Below are positions 44,872 to 52,638 of a stretch of DNA of 64,000 nucleotides, in pieces (the stretch's first letter is position 1; each line of letters starts with the position of its first letter). The stretch is from NCBI RefSeq assembly GCF_043677095.1, contig NZ_JBHLJR010000003.1:62001-126000 (forward strand), read 5' to 3'. The translations under genes were made by a program, and so were the position numbers. The stretch comes from Natronococcus roseus. GTDB taxonomy: Archaea; Halobacteriota; Halobacteria; Halobacteriales; Natrialbaceae. Below the pieces are notes generated by a model, which saw nothing but the letters and a program-made list of their open reading frames with translations, was not told where the DNA came from and ran no database searches.

Positions 44872-45282
44872 ATGAGAGATCACCCGCTCGTCCGACTCGA
44901 GACGCTCGCACTGATCGCGATCGGCGGATTCGCCGGCGCGAACCTCCGACTTTTCACGCTCGGAGTCCTCTCCGACGTCCTCGCCGTACTCGTCGTCAAC
45001 GTCGTCGGGAGCTTCCTGCTCGGCTTCGTCGTCTACGAGGCCCAGTATACCGGCGTCGTCGACCGAAAGGCCAGGCTGGTGTTTACCACCGGCTTTCTCT
45101 CCTCGCTGACGACCTACAGCACGTTCGCGGTCCAGACCGCGATCGCCGCCGAGCCGTGGCTGCTCGTCGGCATCGTCGTCGCCAACTACGGGCTCGGCTT
45201 CACCGGCGTGCTCGTAGGACGGGAGCTCGCCCGCAAGGTCCGCGACTGGCGGCCGGCGGCAGCCGGCGGTGAGACGGCGTGA
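44872..45282 (+). CDS. crcB: Fluoride exporter Fluc subunit 1 (CrcB)
   Basis: A 136-residue, four-helix fluoride channel subunit. The family signature is present: GGFAGANLRLFTLGVL near the start, VVNVVGSFLLGFV, then TTGFLSSLTTYSTFAVQT with the Thr/Ser/Phe residues that line the pore. Fluc channels are antiparallel dimers. A second gene of the same family overlaps the stop, so this one is half of a heterodimer. The start (ATG 44872) lies directly after the fluoride riboswitch, which should switch it on when fluoride rises. Confidence 0.92.
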   Translation: MRDHPLVRLETLALIAIGGFAGANLRLFTLGVLSDVLAVLVVNVVGSFLLGFVVYEAQYTGVVDRKARLVFTTGFLSSLTTYSTFAVQTAIAAEPWLLVGIVVANYGLGFTGVLVGRELARKVRDWRPAAAGGETA

Positions 45283-45698
45283 TCGTGCTCGAGTTGCCGG
45301 CGTCGGCCCTCGCCGCCGTCCACATCATCGAGGACGGCGCCCTCGAGTTCGAGGCCGCCCACCTCGTCGGTATCGGCGGTGCGATCGGTGCCGTGCTGCG
45401 CTACGCCGTCTACGAGCAGCTCTCCGACGAGCGCTACCCGTGGCCGACGCTGGTCGTCAACGTCGTCGGGAGCTTCGTCTTCGGTGCGGCGACGTTCGCG
45501 GGTGCGGGCGAGTCGGTGATCCAGCTGGTCGGGATCGGCATCTGTGGCGCGTTCACTACGTTCTCGTCGTTCTCGGTCGAGACGGTCCAGCTCTACGAGC
45601 GCGGGGATCGAAAGCTCGCGGTTGCGAACGCTGTAGGGAACCTCGCACTCTCGCTCGCGGCGATCGGGTTCGCCTGGGTGCTCGTGACTGCGCTCTAG
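45279..45698 (+). CDS. crcB: Fluoride exporter Fluc subunit 2 (CrcB)
   Basis: A 139-residue Fluc paralogue starting at GTG 45279, which overlaps the first gene's TGA (GTGA). Motifs: GIGGAIGAVLRYAVYEQL (Gly/Arg motif), WPTLVVNVVGSFVFGAA and GICGAFTTFSSFSVETVQL. An N-terminal tail of about 25 residues is additional. The two halves differ in their termini, as expected for an asymmetric heterodimer. The C-terminus overlaps the convergent usp pseudogene by 4 bp. Confidence 0.92.
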   Translation: MIVLELPASALAAVHIIEDGALEFEAAHLVGIGGAIGAVLRYAVYEQLSDERYPWPTLVVNVVGSFVFGAATFAGAGESVIQLVGIGICGAFTTFSSFSVETVQLYERGDRKLAVANAVGNLALSLAAIGFAWVLVTAL

Positions 45699-46214
45699 GC
45701 CTCGCGGTCGTTGATGACCGTGACCGGGACGGCGGCCCGCCGAACGACCGTCTCAGCTACGCTCCCCAGGAGGTACCTCGCGACGCCCTCGCGTCCGTGG
45801 CTGCCGACGACGATCCCGTCGACGCCGTGGTCGTCGGCGTACCGGACGATGGTCCGGGCCGGATCGCCCGCCTCGACGGCCGTTCCGACCGAGACGTCGT
45901 CCGGCAGCGCTTCCTCGAGGAACTCGAGGACGGTCTCGGCCCTCTCGCGCTCGGAGTTGTACTCGTCGCCGGCCGTGTAGCCCGGGTAGGCGCGCTGGCG
46001 GCTGTAGTCGGTCATCGGGTCGACGACGTACAGCAACGTTATAGTAACAACTGAAACTGTTTGCACACCGATCGCACAGCAGTCGTGCGATCGGATGCGC
46101 ACTGACTTTCAGTGGCTACTATAGCTCGGCGTCGAGGAACTGCTCACTGGCGTCCTCGAGGGCGGCACGGGACGGACGGGAGCCGTCGGCGGGGACGAGA
46201 ACGTGCTGGCTCAC
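45695..46214 (-). pseudogene. Universal stress protein gene split by a MITE
   Basis: The 5' piece starts at GTG 46214 (reading SQHVLVPADGSRP and on to EQFLDAE, 30 codons), the normal UspA start. The 3' piece resumes TLLYVVDPMTDYS at 46039 and runs to the stop at 45695 with the ATP-binding GSHGREGVARYLLGSVAETVVR motif. Between them is an 82-bp insertion that shifts the frame. Removing it restores GAG-CTA-ACG-TTG, giving ...AELTLLYVVDP. The ATG at 46102 is inside the insertion and is not a genuine start. UspA-type proteins bind ATP and help survival; this copy is probably dead. Confidence 0.88.
46040..46123. mobile_element. MITE with ~36-bp terminal inverted repeats and TA duplication
   Basis: An 80-bp non-coding insert (46042-46121) flanked by TA on both sides (46040-46041 and 46122-46123). 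Its ends are inverted repeats: TAGTAACAACTGAAACTG... against TAGTAGCCACTGAAAGTC..., converging on a shared CCGATCGCAC arm. TA target duplication is the mark of IS630/Tc1-mariner transposases. No transposase is in this window, so it must be mobilised in trans. Confidence 0.85.
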
Positions 46215-46280
46215 ACGGAGAGTATTCGGTTCGGACTCCAAAGATGGGACCGACGGCAAAAGAACGCAGACGGTCCGCGT

Positions 46281-47315
46281 TCAGAGCAGTTCGGCCAGCA
46301 ACACCGCCGCGAGCCCGAAGTAGATCAGGAGCGCGGTGATGTCCTTGACCGTCGTAATCAGTGGGTCCGACGCCGCAGCGGGGTCGAAGCCGAGCTTGTT
46401 CATGATCCAGGGGATCACGTAGCCGACGACCGAGGCGACGACACAGACCGAGACGAGGCCGACGAAGACGACCGTCGCCAGCTCGAGGGCGTACGGCTCG
46501 TCGATCTGCCAGACGTAGGCCGCACCGGCGCCGATAGTGCCGATAATGACGCCTATCAGCAGTCCGATCAGCCCCTCGCGGGCGAAGTGTCGCATGGCGT
46601 TCCGATCGTCGATGTGCCCCAGCGCGAGCCCGCGAACGAAGATCGTCGACGCCTGCGTGCCGACGTTGCCGCCCATGTCCATGATGACGGGAACGAAGAA
46701 GGCGAGCGCGACGACGGCCTCGAGGGTGTCCTCGTAGGCCTCGATCACGCCGCCGGCGAGCAACCCGCCCGCGAGCGCGACGATCAGCCACGGCAGTCGC
46801 AGCCTGAGGATACGGGGGATCGACGACTCGAGGATCGCCGAGCTGCGGGAGGTCTCGACGTCGGCGAACGAGAAGCCCGCGCTCTTGAGGATGTCCTCGG
46901 TCGCCTCCTCCTCGACGACCTCGATCATGTCCTCGGTTCGGAGGACGCCGACCAGGAAGCCGCCGTCGTCGATGACGGGCAACGCGGGGAAGTCCCGCTC
47001 GGCGATCTCGTCGGCCGCCATCTCGGGATCGGCGTCGGCGTTGATGGTTACCAGATCGGTCACCATGTGATCCTCGACGACGTCGTCTTCGGGCGCATTG
47101 AGCAGCTCTCGGAGGGACATGACGCCGACGAGCCGACCCGCGTTGTCGGTGACGTACAGGTAGTAAACGGTGGTTTCGTCGGAAACCGGTTCGAAATCGC
47201 GGAAGTCGTCGATGGCGTGGCCGACGAACGTCTCCTGGGTGACGGCCACGTACTCGTCGTCGGTCACCTCGCCCACGCGGTCGGCGTGGAACTCGAGGTT
47301 CTCAGCGGCCTCCAT
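46281..47315 (-). CDS. mgtE: MgtE-like magnesium transporter with CBS domains
   Basis: A 344-residue Mg2+ channel-like protein. The cytosolic part has two CBS domains (about 35-145, including GRLVGVMSLRELLN and GGFLVGVLRTEDMIEV). The membrane domain has five helices with the Mg-selective motif FVPVIMDMGGNVGTQAST, as in MgtE. The bacterial N-terminal helical domain is absent. The start at 47315 overlaps a 55-residue upstream gene. It is divergent from two half-size MgtE genes, so the region is a magnesium transport cluster. Confidence 0.9.
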   Translation of the reverse strand: MEAAENLEFHADRVGEVTDDEYVAVTQETFVGHAIDDFRDFEPVSDETTVYYLYVTDNAGRLVGVMSLRELLNAPEDDVVEDHMVTDLVTINADADPEMAADEIAERDFPALPVIDDGGFLVGVLRTEDMIEVVEEEATEDILKSAGFSFADVETSRSSAILESSIPRILRLRLPWLIVALAGGLLAGGVIEAYEDTLEAVVALAFFVPVIMDMGGNVGTQASTIFVRGLALGHIDDRNAMRHFAREGLIGLLIGVIIGTIGAGAAYVWQIDEPYALELATVVFVGLVSVCVVASVVGYVIPWIMNKLGFDPAAASDPLITTVKDITALLIYFGLAAVLLAELL

Positions 47316-47469
47316 ACACCTCACCCCGGACGTGGGAGCGAAGGACTCCCGCGAACTCGCCCTCGAGCAGGTCGACTACGAGTTCCTCGAGCGTGCGGCC
47401 ACGCTCGCGGACGGTGTCGTCGATCGTCGTCTCGGCGCCGAACGGATTGCTGTGGTTGGTGTTCAGCAT
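47302..47469 (-). CDS. 55-residue protein leading the mgtE transcript
   Basis: ATG 47469 opens a 55-residue frame (MLNTNHSNPFGAETTIDDTV..., with LEELVVDLLEGEFAGVLRSHVRGEV) that ends by overlapping the mgtE start by 14 bases. A CTTTTAGA element 28 bp upstream shows a leaderless transcript beginning here, so mgtE is second in the transcript. GAGGTG in its last codons can serve as the mgtE Shine-Dalgarno sequence. The helical, amphipathic C-terminus could dock on MgtE. Function unknown. Confidence 0.65.
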   Translation of the reverse strand: MLNTNHSNPFGAETTIDDTVRERGRTLEELVVDLLEGEFAGVLRSHVRGEVYGGR

Positions 47470-47493
47470 ACGCCACCGTATCGTTAGAGGTGT

Positions 47494-47500
47494 CTAAAAG
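47494..47500 (-). promoter_or_regulatory. TATA element of the mgtE operon
   Basis: CTTTTAG on the minus strand, centred about 28 bp ahead of ATG 47469. Confidence 0.6.
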
Positions 47501-47640
47501 AGGTTTCGGGCTAGGTCTAAGGTTGAAATATATTCCCACGAGATCCGAACGCATACCCGCCCCGTGGATATTTCACACACCGATACCCCGGACGGCGGAT
47601 CGCCGTCGAACCCCGCCTGCTTGCTATTACTTCCCGATAC

Positions 47641-47647
47641 GTTTAAC
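47641..47647 (+). promoter_or_regulatory. TATA element of the divergent half-MgtE operon
   Basis: GTTTAAC centred 27 bp ahead of ATG 47671, the standard leaderless spacing. Two opposed promoters thus share a gap of 201 bp between the starts. Confidence 0.6.
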
Positions 47648-47670
47648 AGTCGACTACGAAAGATACTGCT

Positions 47671-48240
47671 ATGAGCGTACGGGAGGAGTTCTGGTCGATC
47701 TACCGCGAGGCGCTGCCCATCCTGCTGGTCGCCCTCGGCGGCGGCCTGTTCGCCGGGCTGGTGCTCGAAGGGATGGTCGAAAGCGTCGAACGGTTTCCGG
47801 GACTGCTGGTGATGATTCCCGTCTTCCTGGCCACGCGGGGCAACGTCTACGGCGCGCTGGGCGGACGGATCTCGAGCGGGCTCCATCAGGGGCTGATCGA
47901 ACCAAAGTTCGAACGCGATCAGCGACTCGTCAACGCCGTCACAGCCTCCTTCATCAACGGGATCGGAATCTCGCTCGTGATCGGCGTCATCACCTGGATC
48001 GCACTACTGATCCTGGGCTGGGAGGTCGCCGCGCTGTACGAGCTGGTCGGGATCATGCTGATCGCCGGTGTGCTGACCTCGGTCGTGCTCATCTTCGGCC
48101 TGCTGGCGTTGATCTTCGCGGGCTTCAAGTACGGCTACGACCCCGACAACCTCGTCGGCCCAATCGTGACGACGCTCGGTGATATCTTCGGGATGCTGTT
48201 CATGCTGTTCGCGATCGGGCTCGTGGAGGTGCTCGTCTGA
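47671..48240 (+). CDS. MgtE-type membrane domain protein, half 1
   Basis: A 189-residue protein formed only of the MgtE membrane domain: five helices with PGLLVMIPVFLATRGNVYGALGGRISSGLHQG, the variant of the MgtE pore motif in helix 2, and GLLALIFAGFKYGYDPDNLVGPIVTTLGDIFGM near the end, where a conserved Asp-Asn pair binds Mg in MgtE. It lacks both cytosolic domains. It overlaps the next gene by one base (TGATG). The two halves probably pair in the membrane. Confidence 0.88.
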   Translation: MSVREEFWSIYREALPILLVALGGGLFAGLVLEGMVESVERFPGLLVMIPVFLATRGNVYGALGGRISSGLHQGLIEPKFERDQRLVNAVTASFINGIGISLVIGVITWIALLILGWEVAALYELVGIMLIAGVLTSVVLIFGLLALIFAGFKYGYDPDNLVGPIVTTLGDIFGMLFMLFAIGLVEVLV

Positions 48241-48818
48241 TGGTCGTTCCGCAGGGCTCGCTCGGAAGCTGGGAGGTTCGCAGCATCGTCGGTAACATGT
48301 TCCCGCTTTTGATCGTCCTCTGCGTGATCGTCCTCTGGGCGGGGATCACCCTCGAGGAGGCCGAAGAGATGCTCGAGCAGTACGGCATCCTCGCGATCAT
48401 GGTGCCGACGATGGTCGACATGGGCGGCAACCTCGGCGCGATCCTGAGCTCGCGGCTCTCGACGCGACTCCACCTGGGGACGACCGAGTTCGACCCCAGG
48501 GATCGGGAGCTGTGGGCGAACGTCGGTGCGGTGCTCGCGCTCGCGGCGACGATCTTTACCGCACTCGCGTTCGGCGCCTACCTGCTCGGCGGGCTCATCG
48601 GCTCGACGCTTCCACTCACGACGCTGCTGACGATCTCGCTGGTCAGCGGAATGTCCGTCGCCGTCATCGCAGTCCTGTTCAGCTTCGCGACGACGTATGC
48701 CTCCTACCGGCTGGGCGTCGACCCCGACGACACGACGATCCCGGTCGTCACGAACGTCGTCGACGTCTTCGGGATGGTCATCTTCATCGGCGTCTCGGCG
48801 CTCGTACTGGGGTTCTGA
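48240..48818 (+). CDS. MgtE-type membrane domain protein, half 2
   Basis: A 192-residue partner of half 1. It carries ILAIMVPTMVDMGGNLGAILSSRLSTRLHLG (the DMGGN pore motif) and YRLGVDPDDTTIPVVTNVVDVFGMVIF near the C-terminus. ATG overlaps the previous TGA. Half 1 has ATRGN and half 2 has DMGGN, so the two are not equal; a hetero-dimer with one canonical pore half is likely. Substrate should be Mg2+ or Co2+, as for MgtE. Confidence 0.88.
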   Translation: MVVPQGSLGSWEVRSIVGNMFPLLIVLCVIVLWAGITLEEAEEMLEQYGILAIMVPTMVDMGGNLGAILSSRLSTRLHLGTTEFDPRDRELWANVGAVLALAATIFTALAFGAYLLGGLIGSTLPLTTLLTISLVSGMSVAVIAVLFSFATTYASYRLGVDPDDTTIPVVTNVVDVFGMVIFIGVSALVLGF

Positions 48819-49024
48819 GCCCCCGTATCGAACTCGAGACGATCCCGCCGAATCGGGCGATATTCGACGAGAGCGGGCGCGTGTGCCGTCCGTCCGTCGA
48901 GCGTCTGACTGAACTTCAAGTGTCACCGTGTGGGGGTTGTGTGCATGGAAGTCGAACCGGTTCGCACCGAACGACCGCCACGAGACCTCCTCCGAAACGC
49001 GTCCGGACCGGGGCGAACGGGCCG

Positions 49025-49165
49025 ATGAGCTGGCTCGTCCGCGCGTTCCGAACGCGGGAACGACGACACGCGACCGTTCCGCTGGCGCTGGCGGTTATCG
49101 TCGCCGTGCTCGGCGCCCTGCTGTACCTCGAGCTCGTCACGGTGTTGCTCGAGCACGCCGGCTGA
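49025..49165 (+). CDS. 46-residue putative single-helix membrane protein
   Basis: ATG 49025 reads MSWLVRAFRTRERRHATV, then a hydrophobic helix (PLALAVIVAVLGALLYLELVTVLLEHAG). Basic residues precede the helix. It is just upstream (22 bp, convergent) of the PhoU/TrkA-C gene. No family recognised. Length and composition are compatible with a genuine small membrane peptide, but no promoter is clear. Confidence 0.4.
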   Translation: MSWLVRAFRTRERRHATVPLALAVIVAVLGALLYLELVTVLLEHAG

Positions 49166-49186
49166 CCGGAACTACCGGAGCCCGAA

Positions 49187-50401
49187 CTACTCCGGTCCTC
49201 GAGACAGGTCTCCGAACGCCTCCGCGGCCGTCCGGGTCCCCTTCGAGATGAGCACGTCGCCGCCGTTGACTTCCGCGTCGGCGTCCCCGACCAGTAACCA
49301 GCCCTCGTCGGGCCGACGGATGGCAATCACCGACATCGTCGTCTCCGTATCGGGGACGCCCGCGTCGATCGCCGTCCCGTCGAGATCGCTGCCCGGCTCG
49401 ACCTCGATCCGGGTGATGATCTCGTCGCTCTCCTCGACGGCCATTCTGACGACGGGATGGACCTCGATATCCCGGAACACGCCCTCGCTGAGATCGATCG
49501 CGGCGTCGCTGATAACCTCCGTGCTGGTGCCGAGGCGGATCAGTCCCCGCAGCGAAACCGGGTCGGGGGCGTCGGCCGCCGCTCGGAGCGTCCAGGCCTC
49601 GAAGCGGGACTGCATCGCATCGACCTCGACCTCGAGGTTCCGAACCTCCTCGGCGAGCGCCTCGCTGTCGAACAGGACGCTGCTGTAGGCCAGATCGATC
49701 GCCAGCTCCGAGAGGTTCTTCATGTGGATGATCGTGTCCACGGCCCGCTCGAGGTCGTCGATGTCCGGCGTTTCGATCTCAGGGACCTCGTAGGCCGCCC
49801 CCGTCAGCGTCTCGTACACCTCCTCGATCGCCGTATCGGGGCCGCGGAGGAAGGCGACGTCGTCGGGCGCGACCGCCGTCGTCGGACCGGGGTTGAGCAG
49901 CCACTCCTCCCCGCGCCGGAGCGCGATCACGCGGACGCCGGTTTCGGACTCGAGGTCGATACTCTCGAGTGTCCGATCGGCGTACGAGGAGTTCGCGTCG
50001 ACGACGCCCCGGACCAACACGCCGGCGGCCTCGGGGAGCGCCGCGCGCATCGCCTCGGGCAGCCCCATCTCCTCTAAGACGATCTTCGCGATGTCGCCGG
50101 CCGCGTCGCTGATCGTCCCCGTTGCGGCGACGATCCCCAGCACCGGCGCGAGCTGTTCGGCGTCGGAGGGGTTTCGGGAGGCCATCAACAGCCCCATTCG
50201 GGCGCGCATCTCGAGGACGTCCATCTGACGCTCGAGGCGGAGCACCTCCCGGGCGAGGTCCTCGTTGCGGTGGAGGACGGCGGAGTAAGAGAGATCGATC
50301 AACAGTTCCGCGGTATCTTTCATCTCGACGAGTACGTCCTTGACGCTGACGGGCTCGTACTCGATCGACACCGGCGACGGCTCGTCCTCGAACGGATCCA
50401 T
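49187..50401 (-). CDS. Duplicated PhoU-like / TrkA-C (RCK_C) cytosolic regulator
   Basis: A 404-residue protein built as two similar halves. Each half has a PhoU-like helical domain (VLVEMKDTAELLIDLSYSAVLHRNEDLAREVLRLE at 25-60, and IIHMKNLSELAIDLAYSSVLFDSEALAEEVRNLE at about 225-258), then an RCK_C (TrkA-C) beta domain (GVRVIALRRGEEWLLNPGPTT and TMSVIAIRRPDEGWLLVGDAD). RCK_C domains bind ligands such as nucleotides or Mg2+ to gate ion channels. Next to the MgtE genes, it likely regulates cation transport. Confidence 0.88.
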   Translation of the reverse strand: MDPFEDEPSPVSIEYEPVSVKDVLVEMKDTAELLIDLSYSAVLHRNEDLAREVLRLERQMDVLEMRARMGLLMASRNPSDAEQLAPVLGIVAATGTISDAAGDIAKIVLEEMGLPEAMRAALPEAAGVLVRGVVDANSSYADRTLESIDLESETGVRVIALRRGEEWLLNPGPTTAVAPDDVAFLRGPDTAIEEVYETLTGAAYEVPEIETPDIDDLERAVDTIIHMKNLSELAIDLAYSSVLFDSEALAEEVRNLEVEVDAMQSRFEAWTLRAAADAPDPVSLRGLIRLGTSTEVISDAAIDLSEGVFRDIEVHPVVRMAVEESDEIITRIEVEPGSDLDGTAIDAGVPDTETTMSVIAIRRPDEGWLLVGDADAEVNGGDVLISKGTRTAAEAFGDLSRGPE

Positions 50402-50512
50402 GTCCTAACCCACCGACCCGCGTCAAAAAAACGTTTCCCGCCGCCGAGTGGCGGGCTCACGAAACGACGCCTTCCGACACGGTTTTGGACCGGCACGGAG
50501 AATCCACGAGCA

Positions 50513-51892
50513 ATGATCGACCGGAGCCTCCTGCGCGAGGACCCCGAGGCCGTCCGCGAGGCGCTCGACAACCGAGGTGCCGACGTCGACCTCGACGAGC
50601 TGATCGAGATCGACGAGCGCTGGCGAGAGCTGAAGGCCCGCGGCGACGAGCTGCGCCACGAGCGAAACCAGGTGACCGAGCGGATCGGCGCGCTCGTCGC
50701 AAAGGGCAAACAGGACGAGAAAGACGAGGCCATCGAGGAGTCGAAGGAGCTCAAAGCCGAGATCGAGGACGTCGAGGAAGAGGCGACCGAACTCGGCGAC
50801 GAGCTCCGCGAACGGATGCTCGAGGTTCCACAGATCCCCGACGAGAGCGTGCCGCTGGGCCTCGACGAGCGACACAACGTCGAGGACCGACGCTGGGGGT
50901 TCGACGACCTGCGCGTCGACGCCGACGCGATCACTCCCCACTACGAACTCGGCGAGGAGCTCGACATCATCGACGAGGAACGCGGCGCCAAAACGACTGG
51001 ATCGGGCTTTTACTTCCTCAAGGGTGACGGCGCCCGCCTCGAGCACGCCCTGATCCAGTTCATGATGGACGTCCACCGCGAGCAGGGGTACGTCGACCTC
51101 TTCCCGCCGGTTCCCGTTAAAAGCGAGTCGATGCGGGGCACCGGTCAGCTGCCGAAGTTCGCCGACGACGCCTACCGACTGGGCGGGAGCAACGACGAGG
51201 AGTACGAAGACGACGACCTCTGGCTCTGCCCGACCGCCGAGGTCCCGGTCACGAACATGTACGCCGACGAGATCCTGCTCACGGACGATCTCCCGCTCAA
51301 ACACCAGGCGTACACGCCCAACTTCCGGCGCGAGGCCGGCGAACACGGCACCGAAACGCGGGGCATCGTTCGCGTCCACCAGTTCAACAAGGTCGAGCTC
51401 GTCAACTTCGTCGAGCCCGAGGACAGCTACGACCGCCTCGAGTCGCTGCTCGACGAGGCCGAGGAGGTGCTGCGACAGCTCGAGCTCCCCTACCGCATCC
51501 TCGAGCTCTGTACCGGCGACCTGACCTTCGCCTCGGCGAAAACGTACGACATCGAGGTCTGGGCACCCGGCGACGACATGGACGACGGTCCCGATGAAGG
51601 CGGTCGCTGGCTCGAGGTCTCGAGCGCCTCGAACTTCGAGGACTTCCAGGCCCGCCGCGCCGGGCTTCGCTACCGACCCGAACGACACGAGTCGGCCGAG
51701 TACCTCCACACGCTCAACGCCTCGGGGCTCGCCCTGCCTCGGGTTATGGTGGCGATCCTCGAGTACCACCAGAACGAGGACGGCACCGTGGCGATCCCCG
51801 AGGCGCTGCAGCCGTACATGGGCGGACAGGAGGTCATCGAGGGTCACGAGAAGGTTGGCGAGAGCGCGCTGGGCGCGGGCGAGCGGGAGTAG
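50513..51892 (+). CDS. serS: Seryl-tRNA synthetase
   Basis: A 459-residue class II synthetase that charges tRNA-Ser. The N-terminal long coiled coil (about 25-105, tRNA contact) is followed by the catalytic core: motif 1 and GSGFYFLKGDGARLEHALIQF, motif 2 FRREAGEHGTETRGIVRVHQF, and motif 3 ending LNASGLALPRVMVAILEY. Bacterial-type form, not the methanogen type. The start at ATG 50513 (MIDRSLLRED) fits; the longer frame from 50270 overlaps the divergent gene. Confidence 0.95.
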   Translation: MIDRSLLREDPEAVREALDNRGADVDLDELIEIDERWRELKARGDELRHERNQVTERIGALVAKGKQDEKDEAIEESKELKAEIEDVEEEATELGDELRERMLEVPQIPDESVPLGLDERHNVEDRRWGFDDLRVDADAITPHYELGEELDIIDEERGAKTTGSGFYFLKGDGARLEHALIQFMMDVHREQGYVDLFPPVPVKSESMRGTGQLPKFADDAYRLGGSNDEEYEDDDLWLCPTAEVPVTNMYADEILLTDDLPLKHQAYTPNFRREAGEHGTETRGIVRVHQFNKVELVNFVEPEDSYDRLESLLDEAEEVLRQLELPYRILELCTGDLTFASAKTYDIEVWAPGDDMDDGPDEGGRWLEVSSASNFEDFQARRAGLRYRPERHESAEYLHTLNASGLALPRVMVAILEYHQNEDGTVAIPEALQPYMGGQEVIEGHEKVGESALGAGERE

Positions 51893-51901
51893 CGTCGCCG
51901 A

Positions 51902-52297
51902 TCAGTAGGTTCCGACGGCGACGCCGAGCGTCTCGAAGTCCGCCGTATTAGCGGTCAAGACGGCGTCATCGAGGATCTCGGCGACTGCGCCGATGTACGC
52001 GTCGTTCGTTTCGACGCCGCTGTTCCCGCCTTCCGCTTTGTCGGCGTCCGCAAGCAACGTACTCGCCGTTCGGGCGATCTCCTCGTCGACGTCGACTCGC
52101 GGGTATCCGAGAAGCGCGTTCGATACGCGTCGGCGCTCGTCCTCGCTTGCCGTATAGGCGACCCCGTAGTACACTTCGGCGACGACCGGTGTCGGGAGCC
52201 ACTGCACCTCGCCGGTTTCCGTGAGGTCGTGTCCCGTCCGAATCGCTTCAGGGACTCCCTCCATCAGGTCGAACAGGTACGACGAATCGAGGATCAC
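51902..52297 (-). CDS. vapC: VapC-type PIN-domain toxin
   Basis: A 131-residue PIN nuclease starting at GTG 52297 (reading ILDSSYLFDLMEG). Acidic residues for metal binding: the Asp in ILDSSYLFD, Glu in VVAEVYYG, Asp in TNDAYIGAVAE and Asp in TANTADFE. The stop-overlap GTGA with the antitoxin shows co-translation. Such toxins cleave tRNA or rRNA. The long frame to 52762 adds unrelated residues and is rejected. Confidence 0.88.
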   Translation of the reverse strand: MILDSSYLFDLMEGVPEAIRTGHDLTETGEVQWLPTPVVAEVYYGVAYTASEDERRRVSNALLGYPRVDVDEEIARTASTLLADADKAEGGNSGVETNDAYIGAVAEILDDAVLTANTADFETLGVAVGTY

Positions 52298-52527
52298 TCC
52301 TCGAACGCCTCCCGCGCTCGCGTCAGCCGCTCGTCGTCGCGTCCGCCGAACCGCTCGGCAGCGTCTCGAGCGTCGTCGACCTCGTCCGACGACAGAATAC
52401 CCGCCAGTGCTTCCGGATCGGGTTCTCGAGTCAGGCGGCGGAGCGTCTCGAACATCGTTTCGTCGTCCCGGTTGTGAGCTTTCACCCACGCGTGGTACTC
52501 GTCGGGAACGCGAATCATCTTGGTCAT
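52294..52527 (-). CDS. vapB: VapB-type antitoxin
   Basis: A 77-residue protein with a short N-terminal strand (TKMIRVPDEYHAWVKAHNRDDET) like ribbon-helix-helix or AbrB-type antitoxins of the haloarchaeal VapB group. The C-terminal helical part (about 45-77, DARDAAERFGGRDDERLTRAREAF) should wrap the toxin. Its TGA overlaps the GTG of vapC. The pair lies between serS and aEF2. Confidence 0.82.
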   Translation of the reverse strand: MTKMIRVPDEYHAWVKAHNRDDETMFETLRRLTREPDPEALAGILSSDEVDDARDAAERFGGRDDERLTRAREAFEE

Positions 52528-52638
52528 GCCGTAAAACAGGATTTACGCCTGCAAAAGCGTTCTCCCGCAGTCGCTCGAAACGAGAATACGTCGCTGGAAG
52601 ATCGTCGGAAAAAACGGACCGCGAGAACGAAACGTCGT

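Noticed and set aside
45695..46102. A complete 135-residue universal stress protein starting at 46102
   Set aside because: That ATG and the next ~20 codons are inside the MITE; the native start is at 46214.
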